Below are positions 12,032 to 20,547 of a stretch of DNA of 64,000 bases, one piece after another. Made by a program: the position numbers and the translations under genes. Below the pieces are notes generated by a model. That model saw only the letters and a program-made list of their open reading frames with translations. It was not told where the DNA came from and did no database searches. The stretch lies in NCBI GenBank assembly GCA_014905825.1, contig JACGCN010000010.1, positions 868,001 to 932,000 of the forward strand. The letters are read 5' to 3'. Each line of letters starts with the position of its first letter. The stretch's first letter is position 1. This stretch comes from Lyophyllum atratum (Eukaryota > Basidiomycota > Agaricomycetes > Agaricales > Lyophyllaceae).

Positions 12032-13037
12032 ATGCAAGACAGCGCAGACATCATCGAGGTAGCTTCAGACGGTCTGAAGGTCAGAACAGCTTGTGGCATC
12101 CCTCCCGAAGCTACGCTCGATGAATCACCTTTGGTCACTGTTGCGCCACCTAAGCCTGAGGCGGGTCGCTATCATGCCGTCGTGGCCGCAAGTAATGCGC
12201 TTTGGCCGAATGGCACGGTGAGCTGCGCGGGCCATTCCTCCTGTCCCTTGTGCTGACATATGACCTTGTAGACCATCACGTACTCCTACTTCGGCGGCAC
12301 CGAAAAGCAAAAAAATGCCGTGGAGGTGACCGCCATCGAATGGACTTACTACGCTAACATCACCCTCGAACGCAAGGGTGATAATGACAGGACTGCCATG
12401 GTGCGCATTGCGTTCGGGAAGGGTGGAGGCAACTGGAGCTCTACAGGGCGACGCGCTTTGAAAGTGCCCAACGACCCCTACACCATGAATCTGGACGGGA
12501 TTGATGATGCTGTAGCAGTCTGCGATCAGGACAGAGGCACCATCCTTCACGAATGGGGGCATGCCCTTGGCTTGCTTCATGAGCACCAGAGCCCTGCAAG
12601 AGGCGGGTTGCTGACGCTCAATGAGGAGGCGGTCTATGATCACTACCGTCACGGGCTGAGGCCATGGTCCGATAGGTTGATCAAGTCACAGATAATCGAC
12701 GTGTTCAAGAAAGCCGCTGTTTCCAACTACAGTAAACTTGATACGAACTCCATCATGATGTATGCTATTCTCCACTCATTACGTTGTATGCCCTAACGGA
12801 TTCCCTAGATACGCCATGCCATCCAAGCTCAACAGACAGAAAATCGGGTCGGGGTTAGAACCAAATTATCTGACTTGGACAATGCGTATATGGTTATCAA
12901 CTTCCCCCGTAGCACACCTCATGCCAGGGCTCCGGAATGGACGCTCAAGAAGGCTCTAGAGGTTGCTGGAGTTCCGGCTGACCAGCAGGATGACTTTTTG
13001 GGCGCCATCGATGATCCCACCACATTAAGAACATACT
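12032..13037 (+). pseudogene. MP2, 5' part: metalloprotease cut by a retroelement
   Basis: Exons are 12032-12217, 12272-12759 and from 12809 onward; introns are 54 and 49 nt. The protein parallels MP1: FGGTEKQKNAVE, then HEWGHALGLLHEH and SIM near the Met-turn. In the third exon the frame slips once: the alignment to MP1 (LSDMDKAYMVINY against LSDLDNAYMVINF) continues only if one G is restored in a G run near 12847. The last codons before the break are ACA TAC, and the frame then reads TTG TAA supplied by the first bases of the LTR. The gene resumes at 24042. Adding the exons 12032-13037 and 24042-24596 plus the one missing base gives a length divisible by three (468 codons plus stop). It is a dead or truncated copy. 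Confidence 0.85.
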
Positions 13038-13242
13038 TGTAAGGGCGCATATACCCGGAACCCGCCCAAGGCGGGTTCTGTATCACATTGTTTGGCAACG
13101 CCTTCCGGCGTTGCCTATTAAAGGACTTAGAGTAAATAGATACAAAGTAGACCTTGTAAATTTACCTAGACGTAGCAATCGACAGACCAGTCAAGCTTAC
13201 GCCTAGCGTGAACGCAAGGCCTACCCCTGTAACCCCGTTACA
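13038..13242 (+). repeat. 5' LTR of element 1
   Basis: 205 bp, TGTAAGGGCG ... CCCGTTACA. It holds two hairpins: GAACCCGCC-CAA-GGCGGGTTC at about 13058, and a 9-bp stem with loop TTCC at 13094-13115. The loop is GGAA in the 3' LTR. Confidence 0.95.
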
Positions 13243-13362
13243 TTTTTTTAAGCTAACTTGCTTAATTTGCTACATCTACCGACTCTCGATCACCAACCGA
13301 CGCCAACCGACGTCAAGAACCCACAAAAAACCCACGGACCCTTTCGGACCCTATTGGACCCT

Positions 13363-14235
13363 ATGACCAACGTTCCCACACCGCAAGACGACTTGTCTCA
13401 CGACAACGACAACTGGCCGGGTGCGCAAACGCCACAGCCAGTACCATTCCCAGCAATGGAGGCGGCGGGATCATGGGCTGGTGGCTATAGCCCACCAGCC
13501 TTCAACCATCTGGGCCTTGGCACTGCCGAGGTACAGGCAAATTCGGGATCGAACATATACCCGGCACTACCAGAACTACTCCCTCAAGATCGCGGCAGGT
13601 TAGATCGACCTGACGCCGGGCAACCTTCGGGAACCTCACGGTGGCCAGACAGCAGGCTAGGACCGGGCGCAATCGGGATCGCACCCGCCATCGCGCCCGC
13701 CATTGTTTACCCGCCATCGGATCCGGACGATTTGACCGATCCCGAGGAAAACGAACGCGCATCCCAACGGGAAGCGTATATTGCGTTGAAGGCGACGCAA
13801 TTTTGGAGTACCACCGATGTGCAAAGCGAGCATCGGCGACATAGGCTAGAGCAACGTGCTGAACACCTCGTTGCGATCGATACAGGTATCGATTGGAGTG
13901 CCGTGCGGTCAGCGGTAAATTACGCTGATCGATTTATTCCTGCACTGTCCGTAGTAGTCAAGGAATATAGAAGGAAATACCCTAAGGGAACATCAACTTC
14001 CGCAGTGAGTTCTATTGTCGGCAGCCCTACCATCCGCAAGGCGGCCCTCGACAAAGGAAAAGGAAAGGCGCGTACGGAGAATATCACTCCATACGCTAGA
14101 GGGAACGAGTCCGAGATGCCGTTGGATGAAGCGGCATTAGCGGTATCGGCCCTTCACCAGGCAAGGCATCCGGGTGAATCTAAGGACGACTATCGACGTC
14201 GTCGAGCAGCAGCTAAGCGTGAAAAGCAGACTTGA
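13363..14235 (+). CDS. Element 1, N-terminal Gag-like ORF
   Basis: 290 aa from the first ATG after the LTR to a TGA. The protein is Pro-rich at first, then charged (ALHQARHPGESKDDYRRRR). I see no known domain. Beyond the TGA the same frame runs on without a break into Gag, so this is probably the N-terminus of Gag. The stop reads ACT TGA GAG where ACT CGA GAG would fit, as after a C-to-T change. Confidence 0.6.
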   Translation: MTNVPTPQDDLSHDNDNWPGAQTPQPVPFPAMEAAGSWAGGYSPPAFNHLGLGTAEVQANSGSNIYPALPELLPQDRGRLDRPDAGQPSGTSRWPDSRLGPGAIGIAPAIAPAIVYPPSDPDDLTDPEENERASQREAYIALKATQFWSTTDVQSEHRRHRLEQRAEHLVAIDTGIDWSAVRSAVNYADRFIPALSVVVKEYRRKYPKGTSTSAVSSIVGSPTIRKAALDKGKGKARTENITPYARGNESEMPLDEAALAVSALHQARHPGESKDDYRRRRAAAKREKQT

Positions 14236-16473
14236 GAGCGTTTTCAATCCATCTCGCAGGGACCTAAGCGTAACCCTCCGAGTGATTCGTCGTATGAACC
14301 ACCCTCTGTAGTGCGCGACACCAACATGCCTACTAGGAGCGCGACTGAAGCGCTAGGAATACAAGTGCCAACCTTAGCTCGCATACCGATGGCTAAGGAC
14401 TGGAAGGATCGCGTTGCGTATCAACAACTGCGTAACGCTGACCTTGCTACAAGCAGGGTGTCCAACTACGACGACCAAGGCGTTGTATTCGAAGGTCATG
14501 TACCTATCGACGAGATGGCTAGACAGTGGTCTCAGAAACAGGGAACCACTGTCGACGTAAAGGACGAAAGTACCGAGGAGATACCCTTGTTACCGGTGGC
14601 GGAAGGCCATCAGGATTACCGGGTGCGTATCGACGCACCCCCGTCACCAGCACAGCCTCGATCTATGAGTCGAGGCTATTATATGCCAGAACCAATCCGG
14701 CGCAGTCAATCGATTGCGGACGGAATCCAAGCTGCTGGGCAGCAACATAAGTTGAAGATGCATGAGCGATTGCGTCGACTGATTCATGAACGACTCGCCA
14801 CACGGTTATCATTACCGGATGGGATGAAATCACGACGTGCGGACGCAAAGTCCGTAGGTACCTACTCCGGTAGCGCGAAGTTCGGAGACTTAGAAGAGTG
14901 GTTAGCCAGCTTAGTCGTGATGCTGGCTGTGAGCCAGTTTGGAGGACAGGAACGCGACCAAGAGCGCGTTCTTATAGCTTCAGAATTCTTGGAAGGCGAA
15001 GCCAGAAAGTGGTACAATCGCCATGTTATTCACGTCAATCGGGATAAGCAGCATTGGACGTTTGAGGACGTCGTTCTGGGGCTGTATGACCGGTTCATCC
15101 TACCGTCGACCATGCAAGATGCTCGCAAGGACTTCAACGCTGTGAAGTACTCATCCAGCAAGGGAATACAAGGTCTATATGACGACCTTGTAGATCATGC
15201 TCAAAACATGGCAGCTAGAACGGATGATTATACGTTTTTATGGAAGTTCTTACGAACTCTCCCGCAAGACATGCGAATCCACCTCATTGAGGAAGGATTA
15301 TCGCCTGAAGTCAATACCGCGGACGAGTTCTTAGCTCTTGGCCTTGCTTATCAGGCAGCCAAGAAAACTGCGGACTTACTCGAGGACGAGATAGCGTTGA
15401 AACCGACACCTGCGACACCGGCTCGGAGACCAGCTGGGGGACGATTGTCTACCCCACAACCATTCAACCGAGCGAGACGATCGTATGGTACCGGTAACGA
15501 CAAACCATTCCGGAAACCACAGGAGTACAAACCCCAAGGGCGTGGTGAATTCAAACCACGCTCAGGTGGTCAGCAAGGTGGCAAGCCCGGTGCGAAACCG
15601 GTAGCGAAGGCGGGCGAGAACCGTCGCCCGGACTACAACAAGGCTCCCGCTAATGACGGGTGCTTCAACTGTGGTTCTAAAGACCACTTCGCAAGGAATT
15701 GCCCGAAGCCCAAACAGCCACGAGCGTTTGTTAGAGCAGCTCATACAGCGGCTCCGGGCGAGGGCTCTGAAACCGAGGGCGATCAGACGTCAGACGGTCA
15801 ATCAGAGGACACCGATAGTGAACGCCCCGAATCGGAGGCGGCCACTGAAGACGACCATGAATCCTATGTGGAACTGGATGTTTACGACAATGACTACTAT
15901 GCTCGGGAAGATACTACCGAGCGGATGTTCGCTATGACTGAACTTGTTGTATCGGATAATCGAAACGAGGAGGCTCGACCACGGCGAGCCAAGGTACGTA
16001 CTGGGAAGGACAAGATCGCCCGCCCAGTACTCCCTATCGATGACAAGGAATGCCTCGTCACCTATACAACGGTGGGCGGGCATGAAGCCTGGACACTATG
16101 GGACTCTGGTAGTACTACTACTGGGTTGACACCATCGTTCGCGCAGGTCGCGAATATTCGAGTATCACCACTGGAGGATCCCTTGATCCTACAGCTCGGC
16201 ACTAAAGGGAGTCGAGCCACCGTAAACTTTGGCACAATGGTCGACATGATCGTGCCAGGGTTTGAAGGCCAGGTTTATATGGACCTGGCTAACTTTGACC
16301 GATATGACGTAGTGGTTGGCACGCCTTTCATGCGGGCCAATAAAGTCGTATTGGACTTTCACCGTAACGAAGTGATCGTTAATGGGAAGGCGACTCCGGC
16401 GATCCGGATCAGCCTGGAGGATACCGATGGCCGCATTAGACGCCATCGATCCTTGGAAAAACGGAAGGAATGA
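14236..16473 (+). CDS. Element 1 Gag-protease
   Basis: Open in the same frame as the upstream ORF. It contains a Ty3-type capsid region (LEGEARKWYNRHV ... FILPSTMQDARKDF), a zinc knuckle CFNCGSKDHFARNC at about 15661, an acidic linker, and a retropepsin with the LWDSGST active site at about 16098 and VVGTPFMRAN after it. Gag packages the element RNA; the protease matures the polyprotein. The first in-frame ATG is at 14326, so translation either starts there or comes from readthrough of the TGA at 14233. It ends with TGA CTC at 16471, again followed by the same frame. Confidence 0.85.
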   Translation, partial: ERFQSISQGPKRNPPSDSSYEPPSVVRDTNMPTRSATEALGIQVPTLARIPMAKDWKDRVAYQQLRNADLATSRVSNYDDQGVVFEGHVPIDEMARQWSQKQGTTVDVKDESTEEIPLLPVAEGHQDYRVRIDAPPSPAQPRSMSRGYYMPEPIRRSQSIADGIQAAGQQHKLKMHERLRRLIHERLATRLSLPDGMKSRRADAKSVGTYSGSAKFGDLEEWLASLVVMLAVSQFGGQERDQERVLIASEFLEGEARKWYNRHVIHVNRDKQHWTFEDVVLGLYDRFILPSTMQDARKDFNAVKYSSSKGIQGLYDDLVDHAQNMAARTDDYTFLWKFLRTLPQDMRIHLIEEGLSPEVNTADEFLALGLAYQAAKKTADLLEDEIALKPTPATPARRPAGGRLSTPQPFNRARRSYGTGNDKPFRKPQEYKPQGRGEFKPRSGGQQGGKPGAKPVAKAGENRRPDYNKAPANDGCFNCGSKDHFARNCPKPKQPRAFVRAAHTAAPGEGSETEGDQTSDGQSEDTDSERPESEAATEDDHESYVELDVYDNDYYAREDTTERMFAMTELVVSDNRNEEARPRRAKVRTGKDKIARPVLPIDDKECLVTYTTVGGHEAWTLWDSGSTTTGLTPSFAQVANIRVSPLEDPLILQLGTKGSRATVNFGTMVDMIVPGFEGQVYMDLANFDRYDVVVGTPFMRANKVVLDFHRNEVIVNGKATPAIRISLEDTDGRIRRHRSLEKRKE

Positions 16474-19400
16474 CTCAAAGCAGTGGTGGAGGAATCTGAG
16501 ACTACACCAGGTTCCTCGAAGGGTCCATCAGCCCTTCTATCTACTGGCGAGAAGAAGGCGACCATGGAAGATGATGACGAACTCAGCGATGAGGGTAGGC
16601 CGGTAAACAGCCTACCTAAGGATCATCCAGCATTATTACTGTCCGAGGAAGAGTTTCAAGAAACTCTGGAAGGGGGGGATATACCACCTCTACCAAAGAA
16701 AAAACCAAGTAAAAAACATCAGAAGGCTCGGAAAGAGCCTCCTACAGACCGTACGCCGAGCAATGAGCAACAACATGCACCTCAAGTGCCGAAGACGAAC
16801 GAAGCGGATCGAGATACGGGGTCAGAACCGTACTCGAAGTCAAGCCATCAGTCGTTCTGGGACCAACCGACACCACATCCAGACTATGAGTGGATGATCG
16901 ACCCTAGAATGCCTCAGGAATGGAACGCCGTGATAGCTTCTATAAGAGCTACCGAGGGCGGAACCCGAACTATGCAAGGAGACGTGTATCGAAATGCACA
17001 TCCACGCGAAGTCTCGGAACCATCGGAGGTGAACTTCATAATGAATCGTCGACGATTGAAGAGGCCGCTATATAGGCTTCCAGTCAGAGACGAGAGCGAG
17101 TTTTCGCTGGTGAAGATGCGAGCTAGGTTCGATCATAAACCTAGCAAGCGAGATGCAGCGTCCATACGCGCTGCAAGGACTGATAACGGAAAGGGCAAGG
17201 CCGCGAATATAGGCCTTACCCGAGAAGACTACCCGCGACTCCGCCAGCAATGGCATGATGAGTTTGAAGACATAGTGGGTGGTACTAAACCGGAACTACC
17301 ACCCTGGCGAGAGGTTAACCATGAAATAAACCTCATCGATGAAGGCAAGCAGTACAATTACCACACACCACGATGTCCTATGTCCCTTCGCGAGGAATTC
17401 TACGCGAAGGTTAATAAATATACGGACACCAAGTGGTGGGAGCCGTGTTCGGTGAAACAGGCAGTACCGCTGTTATGTATACCGAAAAAGGACGGCTCCC
17501 TCAGAACACCATTGGATGCGCGGCAACGAAATGACAATACAGTCAAAGACGTAACCCCGTTACCGGACCAGGAAATCATACGAGAAGACGTCGCCCGTGG
17601 CAAAATACGGTCGAAGATTGATCTTACGGACGCGTATGAACAAGTACGCATCCTCGAGAAGGACGTCCATAAAACTGCGTTTGCGACGATTGCTGGTACA
17701 TACACCAGCAACATTATGCAAATCGGGGACTGCAATGCCCCCGCTACCTTTCAACGGTTAATGACGTCTATATTTCGAGACGTCATTGGGAAGTTTATGC
17801 ACGTCTACCTGGACGACATTTTTATATTCTCGAACTCTATTGAAGAGCACGAAGCACACCTTCGTGTTATATTCGAACGGTTACGCGAACAGTCCCTGTA
17901 TCTGAAGTGGAAAAAGTGCGAACTGTACTCGGACCGAATCGACTGCCTTGGTCATATAATCGACGACCAAGGAATCCACCCAGATGCGGATAAATTAGCA
18001 CGCATCCGGGAATGGAGAACACCACGCAACTACAACGATATTCAACGATTCGTTGGACTAGTCAACTATCTGGGACACTTTCTCCCAGATATCACGGCGT
18101 ATACTGGACCGCTAATGGCGATGACCGAGAATGGGTCGCCCTTTTATTGGAGACCCCTACACCAGCGATGCTTTGAAATGATCAAGCATATTTGTTGTAC
18201 TACACCTATCATTCGGCCTATCAAACCGGAAACAGGCGAACCCATATGGCTTATATGCGACGCCTCTAAGTCAGGCGTCGGCGCTATGTATGGGCAAGGA
18301 CCTACGTGGATCCAAGCACAGCCAGCTGGATTCATGTCCAAGAAATTTACGAATGCACAGCAAAATTATGCTGTACATGAACTCGAAACCCTCGCGATTC
18401 TCGAGGCGCTACTTAAATGGGAGGATAAACTGGTGGGATACCAAATCCATATCATTACCGACCATAAGGCGCTCGAGTTCTTTAAGACCCAGGTGAACTT
18501 ATCACCTCGGCAGCGACGTTGGATGGAATACATGTCGAAGTTCAACTTCGACATCACGTATGTGAAAGGCGAACTTAACAAAGTAGCCGATTGCCTATCG
18601 CGCTATTTTGAAAGCGATACGCACAAGGATACCTACGACGTCCATGACTTTGTCAATGCCGACGCTCGGATTGACCCTACGGGTGAAGACCTACCAGCCC
18701 CACGGTACCAAGAGATCGTGGAAAAGGTTGTCGAAATTCGGGCAATGAACGACGTAGAATTACGTCGCAGCAAGCGATTACAGGATCGTAAAGAAGATCG
18801 CGAGATCGAGGCCGACATAATGGATGAGGCGGCACCAAGTGCTGCATCGCATCACACTCAAGATGCTATCAGCAGTAGTGGACAAGACATTACTGTTGGT
18901 GATATGTTATTGGGGAGGACTAATGTCGCTCCTCCCCCGGATAAGACGGATGCTTACATCCGTCATGAAGTGGTATCAGGGTACGCCGATGAGAAGATAT
19001 TCTCATTGATCTTAGAAAATCCTGAACAATACCGCGCATTCGCTGTGAAGGGCAAGCTCATTTGGAAAAAGAACGAGAATAAAGACGACGTTCTATGTGT
19101 TCCTCGAAAACCGGAGCTCATTACTATGATAATTGAGCAAGCACACAAAACCATGGGCCACTTCGGGGCGGATCGCACCACCGAATACATTCGAAGATGG
19201 TATTGGTGGCCATCGCTAGCCAATACTGTGCGGACGTTCTGCAAGACGTGCGAGTTTTGCCAGCAGACCAAGACATCTACACGGAAACCGGCAGGGAAAC
19301 TGCATTCCCTACCAGTCCCAATCAAACCTTGGGACTCTATCGGAATGGACTTTATAGGACCATTTCCCGAGTCACAAGGCTTTAACTACTTATGGGTAGT

Positions 19401-20430
19401 GATATGTCGCATGACCAGTATGGTGCACTTGATACCCATACATACCACCATGACAGCGACAAAGCTCTCCTGGGTTTACCTGAAGGAGATCGTTCGTCTC
19501 CATGGCCTACCGAGCTCGATTGTAAGCGATCGAGACTCTAAGTTTACATCGCGCTGGTGGCGCGAGCTTCACAAGTTATTAGGAGCTAAGCTCCTGATGT
19601 CCACATCGTTTCATCCACAAACGGATGGACAGACGGAGCGAGCCAATCGCAGCATTGGCCAGATTTTTCGCGCCGTCGTCCGCCACGACCAGAAAGATTG
19701 GGTGGATCGTGTGCCTTTGACAGAGTTCGCGATAAATGCGAGCGTGTCGGGAACGACGAAATTTGCGCCGTTTGAGCTGAATGGGGGCTATATGCCGTCC
19801 ATGCTTAAGGAAATACGCTCTGACAGCGTGCTACCCAAAGGAATCCAGGAGTACGCTAAACGCGCGCTCCTGAACCTGGCTGAAGCTCACGACGCCATTA
19901 TAGAGGCGCGGGTGTTTCAGACCCACACCGCGAACAAGCGACGGTCTGAAGGACCGGATATCTCGAAGGGCGACTTGGTGTATTTGTCAACCAAGAATTT
20001 GAATCTGCCCAAGGGACGAGCGAGGAAGTTGTGCCCTAAATTTGTTGGGCCCTACAGAGTCGCTAAGGCTATGCCTGAGACGTCTAACTACACGTTGGAA
20101 CTGCCGGCGGCACTATCTGAGCGCCGAATTCATCCAACGTTTCATATATCATTGTTGCGTCCTCACCACGCAACTAACGACACAATGTTTCCGAACCGTA
20201 CACATCCGGAGCCTTATGATTTCGGGGCGCCGGATAATCACGAATGGTTCGTTGAAGACATCCTGGGCCATAGATGGACCCCGGAAAATACCCTCGAATA
20301 CGAGGTGCGGTGGAGCCTGGGAGATACTACCTGGGAGCCACATGCGAACTGCAATCAGCTAGCGGCATTAACCAGCTACCTGGAGTTGCAAGGCGTCAAG
20401 ACGCCTTCCAAATTACCGCGACGCGTCTAG
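16474..20430 (+). CDS. Element 1 Pol: RT, RNase H, integrase, chromodomain
   Basis: About 1,318 codons in the same frame as Gag, separated by a single TGA. In order: a charged linker; reverse transcriptase with the YLDDIFIFS catalytic box at about 17803; RNase H (ICDASKSGVGAMYG, then ITDHKALEFF); the integrase HHCC finger (HKTMGHFGADRTT ... CKTCEFCQQ) and DDE core (GMDFIGPF, SDRDSKFTS, DGQTERANRS); and a chromodomain (EWFVEDILGH ... VRWSLGDTTWEPHANC) at about 20248. The chromodomain places it with chromoviruses, which use it to target chromatin. The first ATG is 90 nt in, so readthrough of the UGA is the likely route to Pol. All catalytic boxes are intact. Confidence 0.93.
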   Translation, partial: LKAVVEESETTPGSSKGPSALLSTGEKKATMEDDDELSDEGRPVNSLPKDHPALLLSEEEFQETLEGGDIPPLPKKKPSKKHQKARKEPPTDRTPSNEQQHAPQVPKTNEADRDTGSEPYSKSSHQSFWDQPTPHPDYEWMIDPRMPQEWNAVIASIRATEGGTRTMQGDVYRNAHPREVSEPSEVNFIMNRRRLKRPLYRLPVRDESEFSLVKMRARFDHKPSKRDAASIRAARTDNGKGKAANIGLTREDYPRLRQQWHDEFEDIVGGTKPELPPWREVNHEINLIDEGKQYNYHTPRCPMSLREEFYAKVNKYTDTKWWEPCSVKQAVPLLCIPKKDGSLRTPLDARQRNDNTVKDVTPLPDQEIIREDVARGKIRSKIDLTDAYEQVRILEKDVHKTAFATIAGTYTSNIMQIGDCNAPATFQRLMTSIFRDVIGKFMHVYLDDIFIFSNSIEEHEAHLRVIFERLREQSLYLKWKKCELYSDRIDCLGHIIDDQGIHPDADKLARIREWRTPRNYNDIQRFVGLVNYLGHFLPDITAYTGPLMAMTENGSPFYWRPLHQRCFEMIKHICCTTPIIRPIKPETGEPIWLICDASKSGVGAMYGQGPTWIQAQPAGFMSKKFTNAQQNYAVHELETLAILEALLKWEDKLVGYQIHIITDHKALEFFKTQVNLSPRQRRWMEYMSKFNFDITYVKGELNKVADCLSRYFESDTHKDTYDVHDFVNADARIDPTGEDLPAPRYQEIVEKVVEIRAMNDVELRRSKRLQDRKEDREIEADIMDEAAPSAASHHTQDAISSSGQDITVGDMLLGRTNVAPPPDKTDAYIRHEVVSGYADEKIFSLILENPEQYRAFAVKGKLIWKKNENKDDVLCVPRKPELITMIIEQAHKTMGHFGADRTTEYIRRWYWWPSLANTVRTFCKTCEFCQQTKTSTRKPAGKLHSLPVPIKPWDSIGMDFIGPFPESQGFNYLWVVICRMTSMVHLIPIHTTMTATKLSWVYLKEIVRLHGLPSSIVSDRDSKFTSRWWRELHKLLGAKLLMSTSFHPQTDGQTERANRSIGQIFRAVVRHDQKDWVDRVPLTEFAINASVSGTTKFAPFELNGGYMPSMLKEIRSDSVLPKGIQEYAKRALLNLAEAHDAIIEARVFQTHTANKRRSEGPDISKGDLVYLSTKNLNLPKGRARKLCPKFVGPYRVAKAMPETSNYTLELPAALSERRIHPTFHISLLRPHHATNDTMFPNRTHPEPYDFGAPDNHEWFVEDILGHRWTPENTLEYEVRWSLGDTTWEPHANCNQLAALTSYLELQGVKTPSKLPRRV

Positions 20431-20547
20431 GACGCGACGTGGTCATGTGATCAGGCACAAGTGATCGGTTACATAACCATCAATAATTTTTGTGTTTGGC
20501 GCGAGTTCCGTTTTCTTCTCTTATCTACTACATCGCACCAGGATACC

